The notes under the pieces were generated by a model that worked only from the letters and a program-made list of their open reading frames with translations, was not told the origin of the DNA and did no database searches. The position numbers were made by a program, and so were the translations under genes. A stretch of DNA of 64,000 nucleotides, from positions 3,224,001 through 3,288,000 of the forward strand of contig NZ_LT671418.1 in assembly GCF_900130075.1 (NCBI RefSeq), in the 5' to 3' direction. Positions 47,945 to 57,927 of this stretch are shown here, piece after piece (positions within the stretch are counted from its first letter, which is position 1; every line of letters starts with the position of its first letter). Source of the stretch: Herminiimonas arsenitoxidans. GTDB taxonomy: Bacteria; Pseudomonadota; Gammaproteobacteria; Burkholderiales; Burkholderiaceae_D.

Positions 47945-49051
47945 ATGTCCTTTAGAACTGAACCACCGTATACCCACGGCACCATACCGAAAACCGCGGT
48001 TGTGCTGGTCAACCTTGGTACTCCCGATGCACCAACGACATCTGCGGTGCGGCGTTACCTGAAGCAGTTTCTGTCCGATCCGCGTGTGGTGGAAGTTCCT
48101 CGCGCAATCTGGTGGTTTATTCTTCATTTCCTCATCCTGCCGTTTCGCTCTGGGCAATCCGCCAAAAAATACGCATCGATCTGGAGTAATGAGGGTTCGC
48201 CCTTGAAGGTGCATACCGAAAAACAAGCCAAGCTGCTGGGCGGTTATTTGGGCGAGCGCGGCCACAAGGTCAAAGTTGTCTACGCCATGCGCTATGGCCA
48301 GCCATCGGTGGCTAGCGTATTGCAGCAATTGAAGGCAGATGGTTGCGACCGAATTCTGGTGTTGCCTGCGTATCCGCAATATTCCGGCACGACGACCGCT
48401 TCCATTTTCGATGCTGTATTCAGCCATTACGCACAAGAGCGCAATGTGCCGGAGCTACGCTTCGTCAAGCATTACCACGATCACGACGGCTATATCCGTG
48501 CCTTGCGCAAGTCAGTGCTTGCTCACTGGGATATGGCCGGCCGGCCGGATAAATTGGTGATGAGCTTCCATGGCGTGCCGAAACGTACACTGACGCTGGG
48601 CGATCCCTATCATTGTGAATGCCATAAAACGGCGCGCTTGCTGGCGAAAGAGTTGGGGCTGACGCCGGATCAATATCTGGTGACCTTCCAATCGCGCTTC
48701 GGCAAGGCAGAATGGCTGCAGCCATACACCGCGCCCACTTTACGCAAACTGGCAAAAGAGGGCATCAACCGTGTCGATGTCATTTGTCCAGGATTTATCG
48801 GCGACTGCTTGGAAACCCTGGAAGAAATCGCGATGGAAGCACGTCACGACTTTATGAGCGCCGGCGGCAAGGACTTCAATTACATCCCATGCCTGAATGA
48901 AGACGACGCCTGGATTAAGGCAATGGCGGAAATTACGGAGTTGCACTTGATAGGCTGGCCGACTATTGTTCCGTCTTCGCAGCGTGAAGAGCAGGAGCAG
49001 GAGGCGCGACTCTCGCTGGAAGAGGCAAAACGTCTGGGCGCAGCCCAATAA
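47945..49051 (+). CDS. hemH: Ferrochelatase
   Basis: 368 residues. Inserts Fe2+ into protoporphyrin IX at the inner membrane. [12 protein letters not shown] at the N-terminus, [19 protein letters not shown], the catalytic His in [10 protein letters not shown], and the signature [22 protein letters not shown] at about 280-301. A charged C-terminal tail rich in Glu and Arg follows. No iron-sulfur cluster Cys group is evident. Confidence 0.96.
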   Translation: MSFRTEPPYTHGTIPKTAVVLVNLGTPDAPTTSAVRRYLKQFLSDPRVVEVPRAIWWFILHFLILPFRSGQSAKKYASIWSNEGSPLKVHTEKQAKLLGGYLGERGHKVKVVYAMRYGQPSVASVLQQLKADGCDRILVLPAYPQYSGTTTASIFDAVFSHYAQERNVPELRFVKHYHDHDGYIRALRKSVLAHWDMAGRPDKLVMSFHGVPKRTLTLGDPYHCECHKTARLLAKELGLTPDQYLVTFQSRFGKAEWLQPYTAPTLRKLAKEGINRVDVICPGFIGDCLETLEEIAMEARHDFMSAGGKDFNYIPCLNEDDAWIKAMAEITELHLIGWPTIVPSSQREEQEQEARLSLEEAKRLGAAQ

Positions 49052-49183
49052 AGCTCAAATTAGGCAGAAAAACAGTGGTTTTTATTGCAAAACCTTGAAT
49101 TTTTGCAATTAAGCAGCATTTATGGAAGGTAAGAGCGTATCTGGCGCTTTTCCTTTCAAAGCGCTCATGTTGCGCGCATTGTT

Positions 49184-49264
49184 TTACAATGCGACATAAC
49201 AAATGACTGCAGCCGCAACGGCGGTATAGGCCACAATCGATAGGGAAATGACTGGCAGTTTCAT
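49184..49264 (-). CDS. Possible 26-residue single-helix membrane protein
   Basis: A short open frame with an ATG start and TAA stop encodes MKLPVISLSIVAYTAVAAAV and six further residues (ICYVAL): one almost fully hydrophobic helix with a Lys at the front. There is no clear Shine-Dalgarno sequence, and chance cannot be excluded for so short a frame. If real it is an inner-membrane microprotein. Confidence 0.3.
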   Translation of the reverse strand: MKLPVISLSIVAYTAVAAAVICYVAL

Positions 49265-49439
49265 GATGTTTTCTATCGTCAGGGATGATGTCGTGAAAAA
49301 TGGCGTCTTCACCCCTATAGCCTAGTTCGTGTGGAAAAAAATACCATCCCATGAACAGATGATTTTTTGTAACTAAGACCACACTGCAGCGTTTATCATC
49401 GCGTTTCGCGAATTAATTGGGAAGTCCGCCAGAATACCC

Positions 49440-49465
49440 CTTGAAATAGTGTGGGATAACCCCAT
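49440..49465 (+). promoter_or_regulatory. Sigma-32 (heat-shock) type promoter of grpE
   Basis: CTTGAAA (49440-49446), 13 bp, then CCCCAT (49460-49465): an exact match to the E. coli RpoH consensus halves with normal spacing, extended by CCC just before CTTGAAA. It is 58 bp before the grpE start. Confidence 0.8.
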
Positions 49466-49522
49466 GTGCACTGTCGCATTGGCATTTTTTGTCATAACTC
49501 ATTGATTGTTGGAGATTTTTTC

Positions 49523-50062
49523 ATGCAAGACCAAGATAAATACGCTGAGCAAGCAGCGTCGATCGACGAGCCGGTAACGGCTGAGGCGGCACCTGCTACT
49601 ACTCCTACCCTGGAGGAGCAGCTCGCGGCGTCCCAATTGCTCGTACAAGAATTGCAGGACTCATTCTTGCGTGCCAAAGCCGAAGTAGAGAATTTCCGTC
49701 GCCGTGCGCAGGAAGATGTTACCCGTGCGCACAAATTTGCGATTGAAGGCTTTGCCGAGATGCTGGTTCCGGTAAAAGACAGCCTGGAAATGGCGTTGCA
49801 AGTAGAAACACCTTCCGTTGATTCACTGAAGGAAGGCGTGGAAATGACCTTGAAACAGCTGAGCGCTGCTTTCGAGAAGAATCGTTTGTTGGAAATTAAA
49901 CCGCAACAAGGCGACAAACTGGACCCGATGAAACATCAGGCCATTTCCGTCGTCCCTGCCGATCAGGAAGCCAATACGATCGTCAGTACGCTGCAAAAAG
50001 GATATCTGATTGCAGATCGCTTGTTACGTCCGGCGCTGGTAACGGTTGCACAAGAAAAATAA
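49523..50062 (+). CDS. grpE: Nucleotide exchange factor GrpE
   Basis: 179 residues from ATG 49523 (TTGGAGATTTTTTC before it). An acidic, Ala/Thr-rich N-terminus and a long dimeric coiled coil (about 32-90, [27 protein letters not shown]) lead into the C-terminal beta wing ending [23 protein letters not shown], the GrpE signature. It releases ADP from DnaK. First gene of the heat-shock cluster, behind a sigma-32 promoter. Confidence 0.96.
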   Translation: MQDQDKYAEQAASIDEPVTAEAAPATTPTLEEQLAASQLLVQELQDSFLRAKAEVENFRRRAQEDVTRAHKFAIEGFAEMLVPVKDSLEMALQVETPSVDSLKEGVEMTLKQLSAAFEKNRLLEIKPQQGDKLDPMKHQAISVVPADQEANTIVSTLQKGYLIADRLLRPALVTVAQEK

Positions 50063-50088
50063 CTTGAAAGCACCTGTTTACGCCACAT
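50063..50088 (+). promoter_or_regulatory. Second sigma-32-like promoter, in front of dnaK
   Basis: CTTGAAA (50063-50069), 13 bp, then CCACAT (50083-50088, five of six bases of CCCCAT). It begins at the base after the grpE stop codon and has the same spacing as the grpE promoter, so dnaK may have its own heat-shock start. Confidence 0.6.
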
Positions 50089-50151
50089 ATTGACGTTAAC
50101 AAATTTTGTATTTAACAGTTTCGCATCACAGACATTAAGGGAAAGACCATC

Positions 50152-52107
50152 ATGGGCAAAATAATTGGTATTGATTTAGGTACGACCAACTCCTGCGTAG
50201 CAATCATGGAAGGTGGCAAGCCGAAAGTTATCGAAAACTCGGAAGGCGCACGTACTACGCCATCCGTTATTGCATATCAGGAAGACGGCGAAATTCTGGT
50301 TGGTGCACCGGCTAAACGTCAGGCAGTTACCAATCCAAAAAACACACTGTACGCAGTCAAGCGTTTGATCGGCCGTAAATTCGACGAAAAAGAAGTGCAG
50401 AAAGATATCGGCATGATGCCGTATCAAATCGTCAAAGCCGACAACGGCGACGCATGGATTTCCGTGCGCGACAAGAAGCTGGCTGCACAGCAAATTTCCG
50501 CAGAAATCCTGCGCAAAATGAAAAAAACCGCTGAAGACTATCTCGGCGAAGAAGTGACCGAAGCGGTCATCACCGTTCCTGCGTACTTCAACGATGCACA
50601 ACGTCAAGCAACCAAAGACGCTGGCCGTATCGCTGGCCTGGACGTCAAGCGCATCATCAACGAGCCGACTGCGGCAGCGTTGGCGTTTGGTCTCGACAAA
50701 GGCGGCAAGGGTGATCGCAAGATCGCTGTGTACGATTTGGGCGGCGGTACTTTCGATATCTCGATCATTGAGATCGCAGACGTTGATGGCGAAATGCAAT
50801 TTGAAGTGTTGTCGACCAATGGTGACACCTTCCTCGGTGGTGAAGATTTCGATCAACGCATCATCGACTACATCATCGACGAATTCAAAAAGATCAACGG
50901 TCTCGATCTGTCGAAAGACGCGATTGCGTTGCAACGTATCAAGGCTTCGGCAGAACGCGCGAAGATTGAATTGTCGTCGTCGCAACAAACTGAAATCAAC
51001 GAACCGTATATCGCGATGGCGAACGGTGCACCTGTGCATTTGAACATGAAGATCACACGTGCAAAACTGGAATCGTTGGTTGAAGAACTGATCAGCAAAA
51101 CCATTGCACCACTGAGCATCGCAATCAAGGATGCAGGCGTCAAAGTGTCTGACATCGACGACATCATTCTGGTCGGCGGTATGACCCGTATGCCTAAGGT
51201 GCAAGAGAAAGTAAAAGAATTCTTCGGCAAAGAACCACGCAAAGACGTCAACCCAGATGAAGCGGTTGCAGTCGGCGCAGCGATTCAAGGTTCGGTCTTG
51301 TCCGGTGATCGTAAAGATCTGTTGTTGCTCGACGTTACTCCGTTGTCCCTCGGTATTGAAACCCTGGGTGGCGTGATGACGAAGATGATTCAAAAGAACA
51401 CCACGATCCCGACCAAGTTCAGCCAAGTGTTCTCGACCGCTGATGACAATCAGCCTGCGGTAACGATCAAAGTGTTCCAGGGCGAACGCGAGATGGCAGT
51501 TGGTAACAAAGCTTTGGGCGAATTCAATTTGGAAGGTATTCCACCATCAGCACGCGGTACGCCACAGATTGAAGTGACCTTCGACATCGATGCCAACGGT
51601 ATTTTGCACGTCGGCGCGAAAGACAAGGCAACCGGCAAGGAAAACAAGATCACCATCAAGGCAAACTCTGGTTTGACCGAAGAAGAAATTCAAAAGATGG
51701 TGCAGGACGCCGAAGCCAATGCAGAAGAAGACAAACGTCTGAAAGAAGTTGCAGAAGCGCACAACCAAGGCGACGCGTTGGTGCATTCGACCCGCAAATC
51801 GTTGGCTGAATACGGCGACAAGCTGGAAGCCGGCGAGAAGGAAAAAATCGAAGCAGCGATTGCTGAGCTGGAAGAAGCATTGAAAGGTAGCGACAAAGCT
51901 GCCATCGATGAAAAATCCGCAGCCTTGTCAGCTGCTGCACAAAAACTCGGCGAAAAGATGTATGCCGATATGCAAGCACAACAAGCAGCAGGCGCTGCCG
52001 GTGCTGATGCAGGTGCGGGCGATGCTGGTCACGCTGGTCAAGCAGATGCGAAAGCACAGCATGACGACGTGGTTGATGCTGACTTCAAGGAAGTCAAAGA
52101 CAAGTAA
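50152..52107 (+). CDS. dnaK: Molecular chaperone DnaK (Hsp70)
   Basis: 651 residues. ATPase domain 1-385 with [33 protein letters not shown] and [13 protein letters not shown]; interdomain linker [15 protein letters not shown]; substrate-binding domain to about 605; and a Gln/Ala/Gly-rich flexible tail ending in the conserved EEVKDK-like [11 protein letters not shown]. Works with DnaJ and GrpE, both adjacent. The RBS AGGGAAAGACC is well placed. Confidence 0.98.
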   Translation: MGKIIGIDLGTTNSCVAIMEGGKPKVIENSEGARTTPSVIAYQEDGEILVGAPAKRQAVTNPKNTLYAVKRLIGRKFDEKEVQKDIGMMPYQIVKADNGDAWISVRDKKLAAQQISAEILRKMKKTAEDYLGEEVTEAVITVPAYFNDAQRQATKDAGRIAGLDVKRIINEPTAAALAFGLDKGGKGDRKIAVYDLGGGTFDISIIEIADVDGEMQFEVLSTNGDTFLGGEDFDQRIIDYIIDEFKKINGLDLSKDAIALQRIKASAERAKIELSSSQQTEINEPYIAMANGAPVHLNMKITRAKLESLVEELISKTIAPLSIAIKDAGVKVSDIDDIILVGGMTRMPKVQEKVKEFFGKEPRKDVNPDEAVAVGAAIQGSVLSGDRKDLLLLDVTPLSLGIETLGGVMTKMIQKNTTIPTKFSQVFSTADDNQPAVTIKVFQGEREMAVGNKALGEFNLEGIPPSARGTPQIEVTFDIDANGILHVGAKDKATGKENKITIKANSGLTEEEIQKMVQDAEANAEEDKRLKEVAEAHNQGDALVHSTRKSLAEYGDKLEAGEKEKIEAAIAELEEALKGSDKAAIDEKSAALSAAAQKLGEKMYADMQAQQAAGAAGADAGAGDAGHAGQADAKAQHDDVVDADFKEVKDK

Positions 52108-52153
52108 TTTTGATTGGTCAAGCGGCTGGATTTATTAATGCAAAAGCTGCTTG

Positions 52154-52180
52154 GCACTTCAAATTACTGTTTTGAAGTGC
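52154..52180 (+). terminator. Hairpin downstream of dnaK (possible attenuator)
   Basis: GCACTTCAAA (52154-52163) pairs exactly with TTTGAAGTGC (52171-52180); TTTGTAATTTT follows, a weak T-tract. Confidence 0.6.
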
Positions 52181-52218
52181 TTTGTAATTTTCGTTAATTT
52201 GTCTGTGCCATGCAGACT

Positions 52219-52263
52219 CGCCGGGTCGAATGGTTCTCAAAAAACCGTCGACTCGGCGTTTTA
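52219..52263 (+). terminator. Second hairpin between dnaK and dnaJ
   Basis: CGCCGGGTCGA (52219-52229) pairs with TCGACTCGGCG (52248-52258) with one wobble. An inner GGTT/AACC pair closes the loop and a short T-run follows. It probably lowers dnaJ transcription relative to dnaK. Confidence 0.7.
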
Positions 52264-52290
52264 GTTTAGATAGAACAAGGCGCCTACAAA

Positions 52291-53415
52291 ATGGCAAAAC
52301 GTGATTTTTACGAAATCCTCGGGCTGGGAAAAAATGCCACCGATGATGAAATCAAGAAGGCATATCGCAAGCTTGCAATGAAGCACCACCCGGATCGCAA
52401 TCCGGATAGCAAGGGCGCGGAAGACAAGTTCAAGGAAGCTAAAGAAGCTTACGAGATGCTGTCCGACCCGCAAAAGCGCGATGCTTATGACCGTTATGGT
52501 CACGCCGGTGTCGATCCGAATATGGGTGGGGGCGGAGGTGGCGGTGGTTTTGCCGATGCCTTCGGCGATATCTTCGGCGACATCTTTGGTCAAGCTGGTG
52601 GTGGTCGCGGCGGTCGCAGCGGACCGCAGGTTTATCGCGGTGCCGATTTACGCTACAACCTCGAAATTACGCTGGAACAGGCGGCACACGGTTACGACAC
52701 GACGATACGCGTTCCTTCATGGGATAGCTGCGAGACTTGTGACGGTAGCGGTGCCAAGCCGGGTACTTCGCCTATCAACTGCACCACGTGCGGCGGACAT
52801 GGCCAGGTTCGTATGCAGCAAGGTTTCTTCAGCGTGCTGCAAACCTGCCCGAAATGTCACGGTAGCGGCAAGATCAATCCATCGCCTTGTGCTGCATGTA
52901 GCGGCGCAGGCAAGATCAAACGCAACAAGACGCTGGAAGTCAAAATCCCATCCGGGATTGATGACGGCATGCGGATTCGTTCGTCCGGTAACGGCGAGCC
53001 AGGTATGAACGGTGGTCCACCGGGCGATCTGTATGTGGAAATTCGCATCAAGCAACACGCGATGTTCCAGCGCGATGGCGACGATTTGCACTGCGAGATT
53101 CCAATTTCGTTTGCAAAAGCGGCATTGGGCGGCGAAATCGAAGTGCCAACCTTGAGCGGCAAGGCATCGTTCACGATTCCAGAAGGTACGCAGTCGGGCA
53201 AGACTTTCCGTTTGCGTAGCAAAGGCATCAAGGGCGTGCGTTCAGGCTATGCCGGTGATCTGTTCTGCCACGTGATTGTGGAAACACCAGTCACGCTGAC
53301 AGAGCGTCAAAAGGAATTGTTGCGCGAGTTTGAGCAACTGACGGTAGAGGGCGGTTCCAAGCATAGCCCGCAGACCAAGTCGTGGAAAGACAAGGTCAAG
53401 GAATTCTTCGAGTAA
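52291..53415 (+). CDS. dnaJ: Co-chaperone DnaJ (Hsp40, type I)
   Basis: 374 residues. J domain 1-70 with HPD (33-35), a Gly/Phe-rich stretch (about 75-112), four zinc-binding repeats ([32 protein letters not shown]), then the C-terminal substrate-binding domain. Stimulates DnaK ATPase. Same strand as grpE-dnaK, 183 bp after dnaK with two hairpins in between. Confidence 0.98.
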   Translation: MAKRDFYEILGLGKNATDDEIKKAYRKLAMKHHPDRNPDSKGAEDKFKEAKEAYEMLSDPQKRDAYDRYGHAGVDPNMGGGGGGGGFADAFGDIFGDIFGQAGGGRGGRSGPQVYRGADLRYNLEITLEQAAHGYDTTIRVPSWDSCETCDGSGAKPGTSPINCTTCGGHGQVRMQQGFFSVLQTCPKCHGSGKINPSPCAACSGAGKIKRNKTLEVKIPSGIDDGMRIRSSGNGEPGMNGGPPGDLYVEIRIKQHAMFQRDGDDLHCEIPISFAKAALGGEIEVPTLSGKASFTIPEGTQSGKTFRLRSKGIKGVRSGYAGDLFCHVIVETPVTLTERQKELLREFEQLTVEGGSKHSPQTKSWKDKVKEFFE

Positions 53416-53434
53416 GAATTTACCTTGCCCAGTA

Positions 53435-53468
53435 AATGCCGGTCGATTTTTCGACCGGCATTTTTTTT
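53435..53468 (+). terminator. Rho-independent terminator of dnaJ
   Basis: AATGCCGGTCGA (53435-53446) and its exact complement TCGACCGGCATT around TTTT, then a run of eight or more Ts. Confidence 0.95.
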
Positions 53469-53526
53469 GGTTGCTCGCCAGCCTGCAAGGTTCTATGCTG
53501 GCTTCACAACAACCATTGGAGACACC

Positions 53527-54114
53527 ATGAAACCGTTTAAAGCAATCGGCGGCATGCTGGCTGTGTGCTGCGCTCTGTTCTTTGCCCATACCGCAACGGC
53601 GGTCGAACTGGCCGGTGTAAAGCTCGATGACAGCGTGAAGGTCGCCAATCAGGATCTCAGGCTCAATGGTGCCGGCATACGTATCAAAGTGATCTTCAAG
53701 GTCTATGTCGCCGGCCTCTATCTGGCAGACAAGAAAACCACTACAGCCGATGTGTTGGCTGCGCCGGGTGCGCGGCGCGTCCACATTGTGATGTTGCGTG
53801 ATGTTGGTAGTGAGGAGTTCGGCAAGGCTTTCACCAGCGGTATAGATCAAAATACTGATGCAAATGAGCGTGCTGCCTTGTCTGCACCTATGGCGAAATT
53901 CAACGCAATGTTTAGCTCCGTGTCTCAACTGAAAGAAGGTGATGTGCTAAACGTGGATTGGTTGCCCGGTAGTGGCATGACGGTGCAGTTGAACGGTAAG
54001 CGCATTCTTGAGCCGATAAACGATGCGGCGTTCTATAACGCGGTACTGCGTATCTGGCTGGGTGCAAAACCGGTCGACGATAAACTCAAACGGCAATTGC
54101 TCGGAGAGCAGTAA
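53527..54114 (+). CDS. Exported chalcone-isomerase-like protein
   Basis: 195 residues from ATG 53527 (TTGGAGACACC before it). Signal peptide 1-25 (ends HTATA), then one domain of the chalcone-isomerase-like type: LAGVKLDDSVKVANQDLRLNGAGIR, KVYVAGLYLADKKTT and WLPGSGMTVQLNGKRI are typical of this periplasmic bacterial family. Bacterial members are not known to isomerise chalcones and probably bind a hydrophobic ligand. Monocistronic. Confidence 0.85.
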   Translation: MKPFKAIGGMLAVCCALFFAHTATAVELAGVKLDDSVKVANQDLRLNGAGIRIKVIFKVYVAGLYLADKKTTTADVLAAPGARRVHIVMLRDVGSEEFGKAFTSGIDQNTDANERAALSAPMAKFNAMFSSVSQLKEGDVLNVDWLPGSGMTVQLNGKRILEPINDAAFYNAVLRIWLGAKPVDDKLKRQLLGEQ

Positions 54115-54147
54115 GTTGCTACATAACTCACAGAGCCTAGATAGTTA

Positions 54148-54180
54148 AAGCCGCTGACTGATTTGGTCAGCGGCTTTTTT
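54148..54180 (+). terminator. Terminator of chalcone-isomerase-like gene
   Basis: AAAGCCGCTGAC (54148-54159) pairs with GTCAGCGGCTTT (54166-54177), followed by Ts. Confidence 0.92.
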
Positions 54181-54291
54181 ATTGCCCATGCCTGCGTAAT
54201 GCAGTCCATCCCTGGTCGATAATTCCAGATAAAATGGCAGCCACCGCTGATACGCCGTTTGTGTATTGAACTGGCAGCATGATTGATAAAA

Positions 54292-54990
54292 ATGACAGAA
54301 AAAAAGAAAGAACCACTCGCGCTGGAGCAACTGTTCCAGAAAAACCGCAATTGGGCAGCAGCCATGGTGGCGCAGGATGCAGAATTCTTTGCAAAACTTG
54401 CCGCGCAGCAATCGCCTGAATATTTGTGGATAGGTTGTTCCGATAGTCGTGTTCCAGCAAATGAAATTGTCGATTTGCAGCCGGGCGAGTTATTCGTTCA
54501 CCGTAATATCGCCAACGTGGTGGCGCACTCGGATTTGAATTGCTTATCGGTTCTGCAGTTTGCTATCGACGTGCTCGGCGTCAAGCATGTGATCGTATGC
54601 GGTCACTATGGCTGTTCCGGTGTACATGCGGCGATGACGCGTCGTCGCGTTGGTTTGGCAGATAACTGGTTGCGTCATGTGCAGGATGTGCACCAAAAGC
54701 ATGGCCGCTATCTGCGCGATACCTTACCGACGCAGGCACAGCATGATCGCTTGTGTGAGTTGAATGTGATCGAGCAGGTCGCCAATGTATGTCGTACCAC
54801 CATCGTGCAGGACGCATGGGAGCGTGGCCAGGAATTGACGATACATGGCTGGGTGTATGGCTTGAAGGATGGCTTGCTCAGCGATCTCGGCGTGACTATT
54901 GATTGCCCGGATGCTGCAGATGAAAAACTGAAGAATAGTTTTGCGCGGTATGAACAAGTGGAAGAACGTGTTGATCCAAGTGCCGATTGA
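54292..54990 (+). CDS. can: Beta-class carbonic anhydrase
   Basis: 232 residues from ATG 54292 (a TTG three codons earlier is less likely). The zinc ligands Cys49, His105 and Cys108 and the Asp51-Arg53 dyad are present in WIGCSDSRVP and VCGHYGCSG. The tail GWVYGLKDGLLSDLGV is conserved. Cytosolic interconversion of CO2 and bicarbonate. No operon partner. Confidence 0.95.
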   Translation: MTEKKKEPLALEQLFQKNRNWAAAMVAQDAEFFAKLAAQQSPEYLWIGCSDSRVPANEIVDLQPGELFVHRNIANVVAHSDLNCLSVLQFAIDVLGVKHVIVCGHYGCSGVHAAMTRRRVGLADNWLRHVQDVHQKHGRYLRDTLPTQAQHDRLCELNVIEQVANVCRTTIVQDAWERGQELTIHGWVYGLKDGLLSDLGVTIDCPDAADEKLKNSFARYEQVEERVDPSAD

Positions 54991-55057
54991 GACTATCGCA
55001 ATACGGCGTGAATAGAAAAATTTCACTACAAATCACTAGCGTCAGCCCGGAGGCGAT

Positions 55058-55921
55058 ATGAAATGGGAAGGTAATCGCGAAAGCGACAACGTTGAAGACA
55101 GGCGCGGTAGTGGCGGCGGTGGCTTCGGCGGTCGCTCTATTGGTATCGGCACCATCGTCATCGCATTGCTGGGTTCTTATTTTCTCGGCATCAATCCAGC
55201 GACGATTATCAGTCTGTTGAGTGGTGGTCCAGGTCAATTGCAATCACAGCAGGCACCGGCGCAACGTCCTCCGGCTGATGATCAAACGGCGAAGTTTGTT
55301 TCAACGGTATTGGCTGATACGGAAGATACCTGGGGTCCTATTTTCCGCGAGAGCGGCGGGACTTACGTGAGGCCGAAACTGGTGCTGTTTTCCGGTCAGA
55401 CGCCTACAGCGTGCGGCACTGGCGATACAGCCGCAGGCCCTTTTTATTGCCCTGGCGACCAGAAGGTATATATCGATCTGGAGTTCTTCCAAACCATGCG
55501 TGATCGCTTCCGCGTATCCAGCAACTTTGCGCAAGCTTATGTGATTGCACATGAGGTTGGGCATCATGTGCAGCACATCAGCGGCATCATGGATAAAGTG
55601 GAACAGGCAAAACGCGGTGGATCGCAAAAGCAGGCGAATGCCTTGTCAGTCAAAGTCGAGTTGCAGGCAGATTGCTTTGCCGGTGTCTGGGCGTACCACG
55701 CCAATCAGGCGCGCAGCATATTGGAAAACGGCGATGTGGAAAGCGCATTGAAGGCAGCCAGTGCGATTGGCGATGATGCCTTGCAGCGGCAATCGCAAGG
55801 TGTGGTGGTGCCGGATTCATTTACACATGGCACGTCTGCACAACGTGTGCGTTGGTTCCAGCGTGGCATACAGCGCGGCGACTTAAATGATTGCAATACC
55901 TTTGCGGCCAGAGAGCTTTAA
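55058..55921 (+). CDS. YpfJ-type neutral zinc metallopeptidase
   Basis: 287 residues. A short Gly-rich cytosolic N-terminus with WEGNRESDNVEDRRG, one TM helix (about 28-47), a Gln/Pro linker, and a zincin domain with HEVGH (165-169) followed by the ELQADCFAGVWA motif that supplies the third ligand. Family PF04228. Inner-membrane anchored with the active site outside. Natural substrates are unknown. Confidence 0.9.
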   Translation: MKWEGNRESDNVEDRRGSGGGGFGGRSIGIGTIVIALLGSYFLGINPATIISLLSGGPGQLQSQQAPAQRPPADDQTAKFVSTVLADTEDTWGPIFRESGGTYVRPKLVLFSGQTPTACGTGDTAAGPFYCPGDQKVYIDLEFFQTMRDRFRVSSNFAQAYVIAHEVGHHVQHISGIMDKVEQAKRGGSQKQANALSVKVELQADCFAGVWAYHANQARSILENGDVESALKAASAIGDDALQRQSQGVVVPDSFTHGTSAQRVRWFQRGIQRGDLNDCNTFAAREL

Positions 55922-55996
55922 TTACACTATTTGATTACAATCGCGCACTTGCCAAAGTGAGTTGGCAGTTTGCGTCGATTTTGCAGGAGAGAATAA

Positions 55997-56290
55997 ATGG
56001 AAGATTCCGAATTGGCAGTACTACGTGTCGAGATCGACAAGATCGATGCACAAATGGTGGAGTTGTTAGCTAAACGCTTCAACATTACGAATCAGGTGGG
56101 TGCACTGAAGGCGCAGAAGAAGTTAAGCGCAATAGATCCAGAGCGCGAAGCGCGACAGGCGCAACGCTATACCGAGCTGGCAAATGAATTCGGCGTGAAG
56201 CCGCAAGTGGTGCAGAATTTGTTTCGTGGCATCATCGACGAAGTTGTCGTCAATCATCGCGCGATTGCCATGCAAACGGCGTTTCAGTAA
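55997..56290 (+). CDS. Chorismate mutase (AroQ class, stand-alone)
   Basis: 97 residues, all-helical AroQ fold: LRVEIDKIDAQMVELLAKRFNI (helix 1, with catalytic Arg and the Lys pair later), VGALKAQKK, and DPEREARQAQRY. It converts chorismate to prephenate, or may be a PchB-like pyruvate lyase/mutase. No signal peptide. Good RBS (CAGGAGAG). Confidence 0.88.
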   Translation: MEDSELAVLRVEIDKIDAQMVELLAKRFNITNQVGALKAQKKLSAIDPEREARQAQRYTELANEFGVKPQVVQNLFRGIIDEVVVNHRAIAMQTAFQ

Positions 56291-56299
56291 AAAACTAAA

Positions 56300-56330
56300 A
56301 TGCAGCAACGACTCAGATTCGTTGCTGCAT
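56300..56330 (-). terminator. Terminator downstream of panB
   Basis: ATGCAGCAACGA (56300-56311) and TCGTTGCTGCAT (56319-56330) are exact complements; on the minus strand the hairpin is followed by TTTTAGTTTTTT, so it ends the panB unit about 80 bp past its stop. Confidence 0.8.
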
Positions 56331-56407
56331 AAAATCACGCCAGTCATTTCAGTGATAGTTGCAATGTTAGGTTTAACGCTGCAACTATCTCATCAGACCT
56401 TATCGCT

Positions 56408-57226
56408 TCAGAAGCAATGTTCCGGTGCAGGGAAGGAGCCATCCTTGACTGCTGCAATATAGGCGCGTGTTGCGCCTTCTATGCTGGTCTGGCCTTCCAT
56501 GAAGTTGCGGACGAAGCGGGCTTTCTTGCCAGGGAAGACGTTGATGTAGTCATGCAGCACCAGCACTTGTCCTGAGCAATCAGGGCCTGCACCGATACCG
56601 ATAGTCGGCATGGCAACCAGTTCAGTGACTTCCTTGCCCAGTGATGCAGGAATCGCTTCCAGCAATAACATGGAGGCACCGGCAGCTTGCAGTGCCAGCG
56701 CGTCGCTTTTCAATTGTTCTGCCGCTTCTGCGGTCTTGCCTTGTACTTTGTAACCACCAAACTGATGCACAAACTGCGGCGTCAAGCCCAGATGCACCAT
56801 GACCGGGATCGCACGTTCAGTCAGAAAACGAACAGTGTCTGCCATCCAGGCACCGCCTTCAAGTTTGACCATTTGTGCGCCGGCTTGCACCAGCTTGACT
56901 GCATTCTTGAAGGCTTCTTCTTTCGTTGCATAGGAGCCGAATGGCATGTCGGACATGACGAATGCAGTCTTGGAGCCGCGTGCTACGCAAGCGGTGTGAT
57001 AGGCGACATCTTCTATCGTCACCGGCAAGGTTGAATTATGACCTTGGCACACCATACCGAGCGAATCGCCTATCAGGATCATCTCTACGCCGCAGGTATC
57101 CATCATCGACGCGAAGCTTGCATCGTAGGCGGTCAGCATGGTGATCTTCTCGCCGCGTTCTTTCATCGCGAGCAGGGATGGGACGGTTACTGCTTTGGTA
57201 CGTGCTTCTTGCAAATAGCTGGACAT
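56408..57226 (-). CDS. panB: 3-methyl-2-oxobutanoate hydroxymethyltransferase
   Basis: 272 residues. First step of pantothenate synthesis, adding a hydroxymethyl group from CH2-THF to ketoisovalerate. Landmarks: [31 protein letters not shown] (magnesium and substrate loop), [32 protein letters not shown]. Its ATG is 2 bp after the deoxynucleoside-kinase stop, so the two are co-transcribed. Confidence 0.97.
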   Translation of the reverse strand: MSSYLQEARTKAVTVPSLLAMKERGEKITMLTAYDASFASMMDTCGVEMILIGDSLGMVCQGHNSTLPVTIEDVAYHTACVARGSKTAFVMSDMPFGSYATKEEAFKNAVKLVQAGAQMVKLEGGAWMADTVRFLTERAIPVMVHLGLTPQFVHQFGGYKVQGKTAEAAEQLKSDALALQAAGASMLLLEAIPASLGKEVTELVAMPTIGIGAGPDCSGQVLVLHDYINVFPGKKARFVRNFMEGQTSIEGATRAYIAAVKDGSFPAPEHCF

Positions 57227-57228
57227 AC

Positions 57229-57870
57229 TTATTCTCCACGGCTAAAAAATTCGCGTTTTCCACGCATGTTGGCAATGCGTGTCAGTAACAGCGCAAAGTC
57301 TTCATCATTATCAATCGGGTTCAAATGTTCGGTATTGACGATCAGTAGCGGAGCCGTATCGTATTCATAAAAAATACGGCTATAGCTTTCGCACAGGCGA
57401 TGCATATAGTTTTCAGAAATGCCGGCTTCCATCGGAATGCCGCGCTTTCTGATGCGATCGATCAGGGTTTGCGGTTCTGCCTGCAGATAGATCACCAGAT
57501 CAGGTAAAGGCGCTTGCGGACGCAGGTGATCATAGAGTTGCTGATACAGCGCTAATTCATCGTCGCTCAGCGTCAGGCGTGCAAAGATAGGGTCTTTGTC
57601 CAGCAGGAAATCGGACACGATACGGGTATCGAACAAATCTGGTTGCGCCAGGTCGCGTAATTGATTCATGCGTTGCAGCAGGAAAAACATTTGCGTCGGC
57701 AAGGCGTAACGTGCCGCGTCGCGATAAAACTTTTCGAGGAAAGGGTTCTCTTCCGGCAACTCCAGCAATGTTTGTGCGCCAAGTTTTTCTGCGAGCTTGC
57801 GTGCAAGTGTCGTCTTGCCAGCACCAATGGCACCTTCTACCACGACATATTTGTATTTTTCAAAATCCAT
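57229..57870 (-). CDS. Deoxynucleoside kinase (dNK family)
   Basis: 213 residues. P-loop [20 protein letters not shown] (12-31), the catalytic Glu/Arg block [14 protein letters not shown], and the lid [19 protein letters not shown]. Members phosphorylate dA, dG or dC in salvage. Joined to panB. The exact nucleoside preference cannot be read. Confidence 0.9.
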   Translation of the reverse strand: MDFEKYKYVVVEGAIGAGKTTLARKLAEKLGAQTLLELPEENPFLEKFYRDAARYALPTQMFFLLQRMNQLRDLAQPDLFDTRIVSDFLLDKDPIFARLTLSDDELALYQQLYDHLRPQAPLPDLVIYLQAEPQTLIDRIRKRGIPMEAGISENYMHRLCESYSRIFYEYDTAPLLIVNTEHLNPIDNDEDFALLLTRIANMRGKREFFSRGE

Positions 57871-57927
57871 AATGATGGCTTATTGTCCGTTTCTGTTAGC
57901 GGTGTTGCGATGGCATTGCACGCAGCG

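Larger units (their letters stand above)
49052..49522. other. hemH-grpE intergenic region with control signals
   Basis: 471 bp. It contains a possible 26-codon gene on the minus strand (49184-49264), a hairpin GCGCTTT/AAAGCGC (49144-49150 and 49158-49164), and the sigma-32-like promoter of grpE (49440-49465). Nothing else was recognised. Confidence 0.5.

Noticed and set aside
49052..50151. CIRCE element for HrcA before grpE or dnaK
   Set aside because: No TTAGCACTC or GAGTGCTAA halves with a 9-bp spacer were found.
50176..51426. 416-codon open frame antisense to dnaK
   Set aside because: Antisense frames in dnaK are a known by-product of its codon use; it has no recognisable motif and lies fully inside a certain gene.
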